Source: Acetitomaculum ruminis DSM 5522
Lineage (GTDB): Bacteria > Bacillota > Clostridia > Lachnospirales > Lachnospiraceae
Assembly (NCBI RefSeq): GCF_900112085.1
Contig: NZ_FOJY01000006.1
Span: 1 to 64,000 of the forward strand
Direction of reading: 5' to 3'
Length of the DNA: 64,000 nucleotides
A program made the translations under genes and the position numbers. Below the pieces are notes generated by a model. It saw only the letters and a program-made list of their open reading frames with translations. It was not told the origin of the DNA and ran no database searches. Of this stretch, positions 35,664-44,300 are shown piece by piece (within the stretch, counting starts at the first letter, position 1; every line of letters starts with the position of its first letter).

Positions 35664-37151
35664 ATGGAAGCAATTAAACTGGAAAACCTGTCTTTTAGCT
35701 ATAATGGTCAGAATTTAAACAACGGAATACACAATATTAATCTAAGTGTAAAAGAAGGAGAATGTGTATTACTTGTAGGAACAAGCGGCTGTGGTAAATC
35801 TACAGTTTTAAGGGCTATTAACGGCCTGGCTCCATATTTTTACGAAGGAAAGCTTGAAGGCGAAGTTTTTCTAATGGGAAAATCTGCAAAGAAAATCCGT
35901 TTTGAGAATAAATCAAAGATTTGCGGCAGCGTATTTCAAAATCCCAGGTCACAATTTTTTTATCTAAATACTTCCAGCGAGATAGCCTTTGGTTGTGAAA
36001 ATCAGGGGCTGTCTCAAAAAGAAATTGAAAAACGGGTAAATGAAAGCATAAAACTTTTTCGCATTGACAATCTGGCAGACAGGGATATTTTAAAGCTCTC
36101 CGGTGGTGAAAAACAAAAAATCGCATTTGCGGGAATATATGCTTCAAGACCGGATATATATGTTTTGGATGAACCCTCTGCAAATCTGGATCTTGATGCT
36201 ATAAAAGACATTAAAGCCATTATTAAAAAAATAAAAGAAGAAAAAAAGACAATTATAATTGCAGAGCACAGATTATATTACCTTATGGATATTGTTGATC
36301 GCATATTATACATGGATAAGGGGGAGATTGTTGAAGAATTTACTTTAGATGAATTTAAAAAACTCTCATCAAAAGAACTTAGAAAAAGAGGCCTTAGAGC
36401 ACCGGATTACAGGATGCTTAAAAAAGAGGCATTTAATATAACAAAGAAAAAATCAGATTTTGATGAAAAGCTTATTTTAAAGGATATTACCTGCCAATAT
36501 AAAAAAAGCAGATTTAAAACTTTAAATATTAAAGAGTGCCAATTACCCTTACACGAAAAAATAGCCATTATAGGACACAATGGCGCAGGAAAGTCAACTT
36601 TCGTAAATGGATTTTGCGGAATGAATAAAAATGTAAAAGCCAGGGTTTATAAAGATGGAAAACTTATTCCTTTAAGAAAAAGAGTAAGAGAAAGCTTTGA
36701 AGTTTTTCAGGAGGTAAACCACCAGCTTTTTACCAACAGTGTAGAAGAAGAGGTTTCTTTAGGCAGTGAAGATAATACCGGCAAAAACAAGCTGGAGTTA
36801 TTAAGCAGTTTAGGTTTAAAGGATTTTCTTGATACTCATCCTATGGCATTGTCAGGGGGGCAAAAACAGCGTGTAGCTATTGCCTCAGCTTTATACAGTG
36901 GACGAAGAATGATTTGTCTTGATGAGCCCACAAGCGGACTGGATTACAGACAAATGGACAAAGTTGCCGGTCTGTTAGATACTCTGCAGTCCAAAGTGGA
37001 CCTGACAATGGTCATAACTCATGACCTGGAATTAATATTAAAAACCTGTACTTATGTTTTGCATATTGAAAACGGTCAGTTAGTTGAAGAATATCCGTTA
37101 GATAAAGAAGGGAGGGAAAAACTTTTTTCGTTTTTTGATTATGAAAAATAA
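35664..37151 (+). CDS. ECF transporter fused duplicated ATPase (A-A')
   Basis: The 495-residue protein has two complete ABC domains in one chain. The first has GTSGCGKST, LSGGEKQK and YVLDEPSANLD. The second has GHNGAGKST, LSGGQKQR and ICLDEPTSGLD. In most ECF systems these are two genes (ecfA and ecfA'). The fused form fits a dedicated, operon-encoded transporter. It overlaps the thioesterase gene by 11 bp. Confidence 0.88.
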   Translation: MEAIKLENLSFSYNGQNLNNGIHNINLSVKEGECVLLVGTSGCGKSTVLRAINGLAPYFYEGKLEGEVFLMGKSAKKIRFENKSKICGSVFQNPRSQFFYLNTSSEIAFGCENQGLSQKEIEKRVNESIKLFRIDNLADRDILKLSGGEKQKIAFAGIYASRPDIYVLDEPSANLDLDAIKDIKAIIKKIKEEKKTIIIAEHRLYYLMDIVDRILYMDKGEIVEEFTLDEFKKLSSKELRKRGLRAPDYRMLKKEAFNITKKKSDFDEKLILKDITCQYKKSRFKTLNIKECQLPLHEKIAIIGHNGAGKSTFVNGFCGMNKNVKARVYKDGKLIPLRKRVRESFEVFQEVNHQLFTNSVEEEVSLGSEDNTGKNKLELLSSLGLKDFLDTHPMALSGGQKQRVAIASALYSGRRMICLDEPTSGLDYRQMDKVAGLLDTLQSKVDLTMVITHDLELILKTCTYVLHIENGQLVEEYPLDKEGREKLFSFFDYEK

Positions 37152-37905
37152 ATTGTTTTTTGAAAGTTATGATAACAAAAATGAGGGAATCAATATCTTT
37201 TGCTTTCCCTATGCAGGAGGAGGTTCTCTGGTTTTCAGGGAATGGAAAAACAGGTTTGGAGAAGAGTTTTCTATATACGGGGCACATTATCCGGGACATG
37301 AAGACAGAATAATGGAAAAGCCTTTGTGGGATATTGAGGAACTGGTGGATAAAATTCATTATGAAATGAAAAACAGAGATTTTGATAAAAAACCTTTTAT
37401 TCTTTTTGGTCATAGCCTTGGAAGCAGGGTAGCCTATGAACTATCTCTCAGATTTGAAGAAGAAAATAATAAGTGGCTTAAGGGACTTATTGTATCAGCA
37501 GGTCGTTCACCGGATAAGAAAGAGAAAAATCCCATATATGATTTACCGGAAAGGGAATTTTTTGAAAAATTGTCAAGATACAATAAAACCCCCAGAGAAA
37601 TATTTGAAAATAAGGATTTATGGGAGCTGTTTGAACCGGTATTAAGAGCTGATTTTACAATGGCAGAGACCTATGAAGATAAAAAATACCGCAAAATTCA
37701 TGTTCCCATCCTAGCTTTGAAAGGCACTTTGGATTATGAAATGACAAGGGAAGATATAGAAGGATGGGCTTCTTATACTACAAATGATTTTTATTATAAA
37801 GAAATTACAGGGGAGCACTTATTTATTGATACAAATGCAAAAGAAGTGATAATGGAAATAAAAAAATACATAAAAAAGGAATGTTTTGAGGGAATTTATG
37901 CTTAA
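37141..37905 (+). CDS. Type II thioesterase (serine), PchC/YbtT-like
   Basis: The 254-residue alpha/beta hydrolase has FPYAGGGSLVFREW near the N-terminus, nucleophile motif GHSLGS, and the catalytic histidine in GEHLFI. Such proofreading thioesterases remove wrong or stalled acyl groups from NRPS carrier domains. I place the start at ATG 37141. A TTG two codons upstream is possible. It overlaps both the ECF ATPase gene and the following NRPS gene, so coupled translation is likely. Confidence 0.87.
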   Translation: MKNKLFFESYDNKNEGINIFCFPYAGGGSLVFREWKNRFGEEFSIYGAHYPGHEDRIMEKPLWDIEELVDKIHYEMKNRDFDKKPFILFGHSLGSRVAYELSLRFEEENNKWLKGLIVSAGRSPDKKEKNPIYDLPEREFFEKLSRYNKTPREIFENKDLWELFEPVLRADFTMAETYEDKKYRKIHVPILALKGTLDYEMTREDIEGWASYTTNDFYYKEITGEHLFIDTNAKEVIMEIKKYIKKECFEGIYA

Positions 37906-40900
37906 TAAAAAAGAAATAGAAGAAGTGATAAAAATATATCGTAAGGTATTAGAGGATGAATCCTTTAATATAGGGGATGATTTCTTTGAAAAAGGGGGAA
38001 ATTCCTTATCCGCTGCAAAAATCTGCAAAAGGATAAAAAATGAATCAGACATTGCTATTACCATTGCAGATGTTTTACAAAATCCCACCATTGAAGGTTT
38101 ATCAAAGGTTTTAGACAGTAAAAAAGTCATGGATAAAGAAAATAAAATTATCCCTAAAATCTGTCCTAAAAAAAGATATGATACCTTTCCTCTTACGAAA
38201 ATACAAAAAGCCTATCTTTTAGGCAGAAAGAGTAGCTCATGGGCATCTCATTATTACCTGGAATTAAAAAGAAAAGAATTAGACAAAGAAAAACTTGAAA
38301 AAATAATCAATGTTTTAATAAAGGAGCATGACGCCTTAAGAATTGTAATAGAAGCAGATGAAAATTCACAAAGGGTATTAAAAGATGTTTTGGATTATAA
38401 GGTGGAATTTAATGATTTAAGCGTAAATGAAGACACCACTCTTTTTAAAGATATCAGAAGCCAAATGGAAAATCAGATTTTAGATGTTCATACCTGGCCT
38501 TTATTTGATATTAAAGTTACAAAGAAAAAAACAGATGAATATATATTGCATTTTAGCTTTGATAATGTGATATTGGATGGCTTTAGCATTCTTTCGATTT
38601 TAAAAGAAATAGCTTATCGATATGAAAATGATGACTTTTTAATAAAAGACCAGGAGGTTTTATTCAGGGATTATGCCATAAGCTGTGACTTATTAAATCA
38701 AAGTGATATTTATAAAAAGTCAAAAGAATTCTGGCATGAAAAAATCAAATCCATGGCTTTAGCACCTGCTATTCCTACAATAGAAAAGAAAAAATATGGA
38801 GGATTTTACAGGCTTTTTGGATGCCTTAAAAAAGACAAATGGGAGAGATTAAAAAAGCTTGCTGCCAAAAACAAAGTAACAGCTAATGCAGTATTACTGA
38901 CAGCTTTTTGTGAAGTTTTATACAGATGGAATTTTAATAAAAGCTTTACGCTAAATCTTACAGTTTATAATAAAGATATATTTGAAGAACCTTTTAAGAA
39001 TGTATTAGGTGATTTTACTGCAGTAAGTCTTTTAATGGTGACAATGGGGGAAAAATTAACCTTTATTGAAAAATGCCAAAAAATCCAAAGGGAATTATCC
39101 TGTGTACTTGAAAACAGATATTACGATGGAGTAGAAGTTCAAAGGGATTATATAAAAAATAATAACCTGGCAGATAAAGTGCCCTTTCCCATTGTATTTA
39201 CCAGCACATTGGGGGTTTTATCAGAAAGTAAACTTCCGGGAGAAAGATATTATGGAATTACTCAGACTCCAAATGTATGGTTTGACCATCAGATATGGGA
39301 AGTTGATGAAGAACTTTTATACAACTGGGATATTTTAGAAGGCAAATATAAAAAAGAAATGATTCAGGATATGTTTTGTGCCTATGAAAATATTTTAGAA
39401 GAGCTTTCTAAAGATTTTTCTGTATGGGAAAAATCCCAAAAAAGTATTGTTAAAATACAGGATAAAGAAATAAGAAATGCTGGTTTAATGGTATCTGAAG
39501 AGCTTAAAGGTCACAGTTTAGTTGAAATTGTTTTAAATAATTATGAAAATAAGAAAGATAATGTAGCAGTAATTTTTGATAATAAAAAGTATAGCTATAA
39601 AGAATTATTGAAACTTGCATTTACATTAAAAAACAAACTATGTCAAGAAGCTCTTTTTGGAATTTTAATGGAAAAAGGTATAAATCAGATAGTGGCTGTG
39701 TTAGCAGTTTTGCTAAATAAAAGCGCATATGTACCAATAGATATTAAAAATCCAAAAGAAAGAATAGAAAAAATTGTAAACAGTTCAGGGATAAAAACCC
39801 TTATTACTGATGATATTATTCCTAAAAAAGCAGATGAAAATATTGATATAGAAAAAGAGATTGAAGAAATATTAAAAACTGATTTTAGTGAAAAATTAGC
39901 TTATATAATATACACTTCAGGCTCTACCGGCCAGCCTAAGGGGGTAATGATATCTCATAAATCAGCTGCCAATACAATACTGGATATTAATAATAGATTA
40001 GGGCTTTCTTTTTTTACATGTGGGTTAGCTATATCTAACTTATCCTTTGACCTTTCTGTTTTTGATATTTTTGGAATATTAGCCGCCGGAGGAAGGATTG
40101 TAATACCTAAGGAAGATGAAGTAAAGGATCCGGAAAAATGGATAAAGTTTGTGGAGGAAAATCAAATATCCTTATGGAACAGTGTACCTCAATTTATGGA
40201 AATGCTGCTTTTGTATATTGAAAAAAACCACAAATCCTACAATATTTTATCTTCTTTAAAATTTGTCTTGTTAAGTGGAGACAAAATAGAAAAAACTCTT
40301 CCCAAAAGAATAAGAAATGTTAATCCTTTTACCAGGGTAATATGTATGGGAGGAGCCACGGAAGCCTCTATCTGGTCAAATATATATGAATGCTATGAAA
40401 GCGAAGAGGAATGGAACAGTATTCCCTATGGATATCCTTTAACTAATCAGAAATATTATGTTTTAAATAAAGAATTATTAGAGTGTCCTGATTTTGTAAC
40501 TGGAGAGCTTTATATAGCAGGTGAAGGACTGGCTCTTTCTTATGCAAATGATAAAGAAATGACTGAGAAAAAATTTATCTTTAGCAATGAATTGGGAGAG
40601 AGAATTTATAAAACCGGAGATTTGGGAAGATATGACAATAAGGGAAGGCTTATTTTTGTGGGAAGAGATGACAGGCAGGTAAAACTTCAGGGTTACAGGA
40701 TAGAAACCGGTGAAGTGGAAGCAGCATTTTTAAATATTAATGGGGTTTCGTCTGTAAAAGTGATTTTACATAATTGCGAATTATGGGCATTTGTTATTTT
40801 AAAAGTTTCTGAAAATACAGATTATTTAAGGCAAAAACTAAAGGAAAAACTGCCCAATTATTATATCCCAAAACATATTGTTGAAATAGAAGAATTCCCG

Positions 40901-41257
40901 GTGAGTATAAACGGGAAAATTGATGAAAAATCTCTGGGGTTAATGTGTGAAAACCTAAAGAGCAAGGAAGTTGTCAATGAATTTTTACAAACGGATACAG
41001 AAAAAAACATTGCGGATATATGGAAAAAACATCTAAATAAACAAACATTTTCATTGGAGGATGATTTTTTCTTATGTGGAGGAAACAGTCTAAGTGCCAT
41101 AGAAACCATGGCGGATATAAAAGAAAAATACAAGGATTTGGATATTGGAATAAGCGATTTATATGAAAATTCCACAATAATGGAATTTTCTAAACTGATT
41201 GATTCAAGAAAAGAAAAAATCAGTGCTGTTGATAGTTTTGTAGTGGGAGTAATTTGA
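37898..41257 (+). CDS. NRPS, PchE/HMWP2-like: carrier - Cy - A(Cys) - PCP
   Basis: The 1119-residue synthetase starts with a carrier domain (about 1-78, phosphopantetheine S36 in GGNSL), probably the aryl carrier loaded by the AMP ligase. A heterocyclization domain follows (about 90-500), with the intact D222-NVIL-D-GF-S230 form of DxxxxDxxS. The adenylation domain (about 545-1010) has YTSGSTG at 672, and a PCP (S1064) closes the protein. Hand alignment to GrsA gives the specificity residues D-L-F-N-L-S-M-I-W, close to pyochelin-type cysteine codes. Unlike PchE, no epimerase domain is inserted in the A domain. Prediction: aryl-thiazoline formation from cysteine. Start ATG 37898 has GAGGG upstream; an upstream TTG is rejected. 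Confidence 0.9.
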   Translation: MLNKKEIEEVIKIYRKVLEDESFNIGDDFFEKGGNSLSAAKICKRIKNESDIAITIADVLQNPTIEGLSKVLDSKKVMDKENKIIPKICPKKRYDTFPLTKIQKAYLLGRKSSSWASHYYLELKRKELDKEKLEKIINVLIKEHDALRIVIEADENSQRVLKDVLDYKVEFNDLSVNEDTTLFKDIRSQMENQILDVHTWPLFDIKVTKKKTDEYILHFSFDNVILDGFSILSILKEIAYRYENDDFLIKDQEVLFRDYAISCDLLNQSDIYKKSKEFWHEKIKSMALAPAIPTIEKKKYGGFYRLFGCLKKDKWERLKKLAAKNKVTANAVLLTAFCEVLYRWNFNKSFTLNLTVYNKDIFEEPFKNVLGDFTAVSLLMVTMGEKLTFIEKCQKIQRELSCVLENRYYDGVEVQRDYIKNNNLADKVPFPIVFTSTLGVLSESKLPGERYYGITQTPNVWFDHQIWEVDEELLYNWDILEGKYKKEMIQDMFCAYENILEELSKDFSVWEKSQKSIVKIQDKEIRNAGLMVSEELKGHSLVEIVLNNYENKKDNVAVIFDNKKYSYKELLKLAFTLKNKLCQEALFGILMEKGINQIVAVLAVLLNKSAYVPIDIKNPKERIEKIVNSSGIKTLITDDIIPKKADENIDIEKEIEEILKTDFSEKLAYIIYTSGSTGQPKGVMISHKSAANTILDINNRLGLSFFTCGLAISNLSFDLSVFDIFGILAAGGRIVIPKEDEVKDPEKWIKFVEENQISLWNSVPQFMEMLLLYIEKNHKSYNILSSLKFVLLSGDKIEKTLPKRIRNVNPFTRVICMGGATEASIWSNIYECYESEEEWNSIPYGYPLTNQKYYVLNKELLECPDFVTGELYIAGEGLALSYANDKEMTEKKFIFSNELGERIYKTGDLGRYDNKGRLIFVGRDDRQVKLQGYRIETGEVEAAFLNINGVSSVKVILHNCELWAFVILKVSENTDYLRQKLKEKLPNYYIPKHIVEIEEFPVSINGKIDEKSLGLMCENLKSKEVVNEFLQTDTEKNIADIWKKHLNKQTFSLEDDFFLCGGNSLSAIETMADIKEKYKDLDIGISDLYENSTIMEFSKLIDSRKEKISAVDSFVVGVI

Positions 41258-41314
41258 ACGCAGTGCCACTGCGTTCATGAGGAAGTAGCGAAGCGGATTT
41301 AAGAATGTCCGCTT
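41256..41314 (+). repeat. Two consecutive palindromic hairpins inside the operon
   Basis: GAACGCAGT (41256-41264) pairs with ACTGCGTTC (41268-41276) around a 3-nt loop. AAGCGGA (41291-41297) pairs with TCCGCTT (41308-41314). Neither has a T run, so they are not classic terminators. They fill the only sizeable gap (88 bp) of the 24 kb operon. They may be an interspersed palindromic repeat or an mRNA processing or stabilising element. Confidence 0.7.
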
Positions 41315-41345
41315 TACAATAAAGAATCAGAGGAAAGGAAAAGAT

Positions 41346-44300
41346 ATGAGCGCAAAGCAGATTTTAAGTCAGATGCATCAAAGAGGAATTGTATTTTGGT
41401 ATGACGGAGAGAATTTAAACTATAAAGCTCCTGAAAATACATTTACCAATGATGATATGAGTATAGTAAAAGAAAACAAAGAAAAAATAATTGAATTTTT
41501 AAAAAATACCAATGATGTAAATATTGAGCCTGATGAGATAAACAGATATGAAAAATTTGATTTAACACCTATTCAAAACTCTTATGTCAGGGGAAGAGAT
41601 TCTAATTATGAGCTTAGTGGAATCGGTTGTCACGGATATATTGAGGTAACCTATGAGGAAGAAATTGATGGAGAAAGATTTGAAGAAGCATGGAATGAAG
41701 TTATAAACAGACACGATATGCTTCGTGGGGTTATATCTGCAAAAGGATGTCAGAAGGTTCTTGAAAATGTTGAAAGGGTAAAAATACCTGTATTTGATCT
41801 TCGTAAAAAAAATGAAACAGATATAAAAAATAAAATTCAGGAAATTCGAGATGAGTTATCTGATAAACAATATGACCTTGGAAGCTGGCCTTTGTTTGAT
41901 TTAAGGATAAGTATATTTGAAGGAAAAAGTATTATTCATTTTTCTCTTGATATGCTGGTGTGTGATTTTATAAGTTCTAATATTATTTTAAATGATTTAG
42001 AGGCAATTTATCACGGAAGAATTAATGAACTAAGTCAGCCAAAAACCTTGTTTAGAGACTATATTCAATACAAGAAAAAAGAGGAAGAATATAATTTCCT
42101 AAAAAAAGAAGAAGATGAAAAATACTGGGATAATAAACTTGTAAATATGGGTGAAGCTCCGGAACTTCCTATTTTAAAGGGAAGTGACTATGGAGAAGAA
42201 AAAGAATTTGAACAGTTTAAGACTTTTATTTCAAAAGAAAAATGGGAAAAAACAGAAAAATTAATGGCATCTAATAAGGTTACCCCATCAATGGTTATTT
42301 TTTCTGCATATGCTCATGTATTGGCTTACTGGTCAAAAACAGAGAGATTTTGTATAAACCTTACTCTTTTAAATCGTCCGAAAATCTCAGAAGATATAAG
42401 CGAAATAGTAGGAGATTTTACTGAAGTAAATGTATCGGATGTAAACATAAAAAAAGATAAAAGCTTTTTAGAAAACACAATGCAAATGCAAAGTAATCTG
42501 TGGGAAGATTTGTCACATAATTCTTTTAGTGGAATAGAAGTCCTTAGAAAGATGAAAAATGACAGAAAAAAGAATGTTATTATTCCCGTTGTATTTACAA
42601 GCACTGTAGGTATAAAAGAAAAAAATTCCATACTGAAAAATCAGAAAATTACATACAAAATCAGTCAGACACCTCAGGTTTGGATTGACTGTCAGGCAGA
42701 AGAAAGTATGGATGGGGTAACAGTCAACTGGGATGTAAGAAAGGGCGTTTTCAATTACGAAGTTATTAAGGAAATGTTTGAAAGTTTTAAAGAGCTTTTG
42801 GAGAAGCTTTCTTCAAAACCGGAAGATATTATTAATGAAAAAAATATTGATTTACTGCCAAAAGATACCAAAACTGTCAGACAGGAGGTTAATAATACTA
42901 AAAAAGACATAGAAGAAAAAATGCTCTTTCAGGGACTTCTTGATAATGTAAGAGATTATCCTATGCACACGGCACTTATAACCTCAAAAGGAGATTACAC
43001 TTATGAAGGTTTTGCAAAATATGTAAGCGCTGTTAAGGAAAAACTTCTTGATAGTGGTGTAAAAGCTGGGGATGTAGTTGCAATTTTACTTGATAAGGAT
43101 ATCTGGCAGATTGCAAGTGTTTATGGAGTGTTACTGGCGGATTGCGTTTATCTTCCAATAGATTATAATATGCCGGCTAAAAGGAGAAATTCTATAGTTA
43201 AAGAATCAGGGGCAAAATTTGTTATTACAGACAAATTTGTGGAAGATTTTGGAGATGCATCCACAAAAACAATTTATGTAAAAGATATAGAGGTAAAAGA
43301 TGAAATAGATCTTACACCTCTTTCAAAGGATGTTAATAAGCTTGCTTATATTATTTATACCTCGGGAACAACGGGAGTTCCAAAGGGTGTAATGATTAGT
43401 CATAAGGCAGCAATGAATACCATTACAGATATGAATGAAAGATATAACATTGGAAGAGAAGATATTTTCCTTGGAATTTCAAATCTTGCATTTGATTTAT
43501 CTGTTTATGATGTTTTTGGTTCTATGTCTGCCGGAGGAAGTCTTTGTCTTCCGGATTCATCAAAATACAAGGATGCAAAACATCTTTATGAAAATCTTGT
43601 AAAAAATCACATTACTGTTTGGAATTCTACTCCTGCCCAGGGGAAGATGTTAATGGATTATATGGAATCAGAGCAAAAAACTGCCACAAAATATTTGAGA
43701 AAAATGTTTTTATCAGGTGACTGGATTCCTGTAAATCTGCCGGAAAGAGTGAAGTCTTGTTTTGAAAATGCACAGGTAATAAGTTTAGGAGGTGCCACGG
43801 AAGCTTCTATATGGTCAATTCATTATGACATTCCAAAAAATTATGTTAAAAGAAATAGCATTCCTTACGGCACACCTCTTTCAAACCAGCGTTTTTATAT
43901 ATTAAATAAAAATCTAAAGCCTTGCCCAAATGAGGTAGAAGGTGATATTTACATTGCCGGAGATGGATTATCCATGGGTTATTACAAGGATGAAAAACTG
44001 ACTAATGAGAAATATATTATTTATCCTGAAACCGGTGAAAGAATATACATGACAGGGGATGTGGGTAAATACCATAAAGATGGAGTGATTGAATTCATAG
44101 GAAGAAGTGACAGACAGGTAAAAATTCGTGGTCACAGAATAGAGCTTGCTGAAATAGAGTCAGTTTTGGCAAAACAAAGTGGTGTATCAGGAGCAGTTGC
44201 GGAAATTATCGGTTCAAAACCTGAAGAATATAAAATTCAGGGAATAGTAATTCCTGCCAAAAAGAAGAATAAAAAACCATTTAAGGTTAATAAGGAAGAG

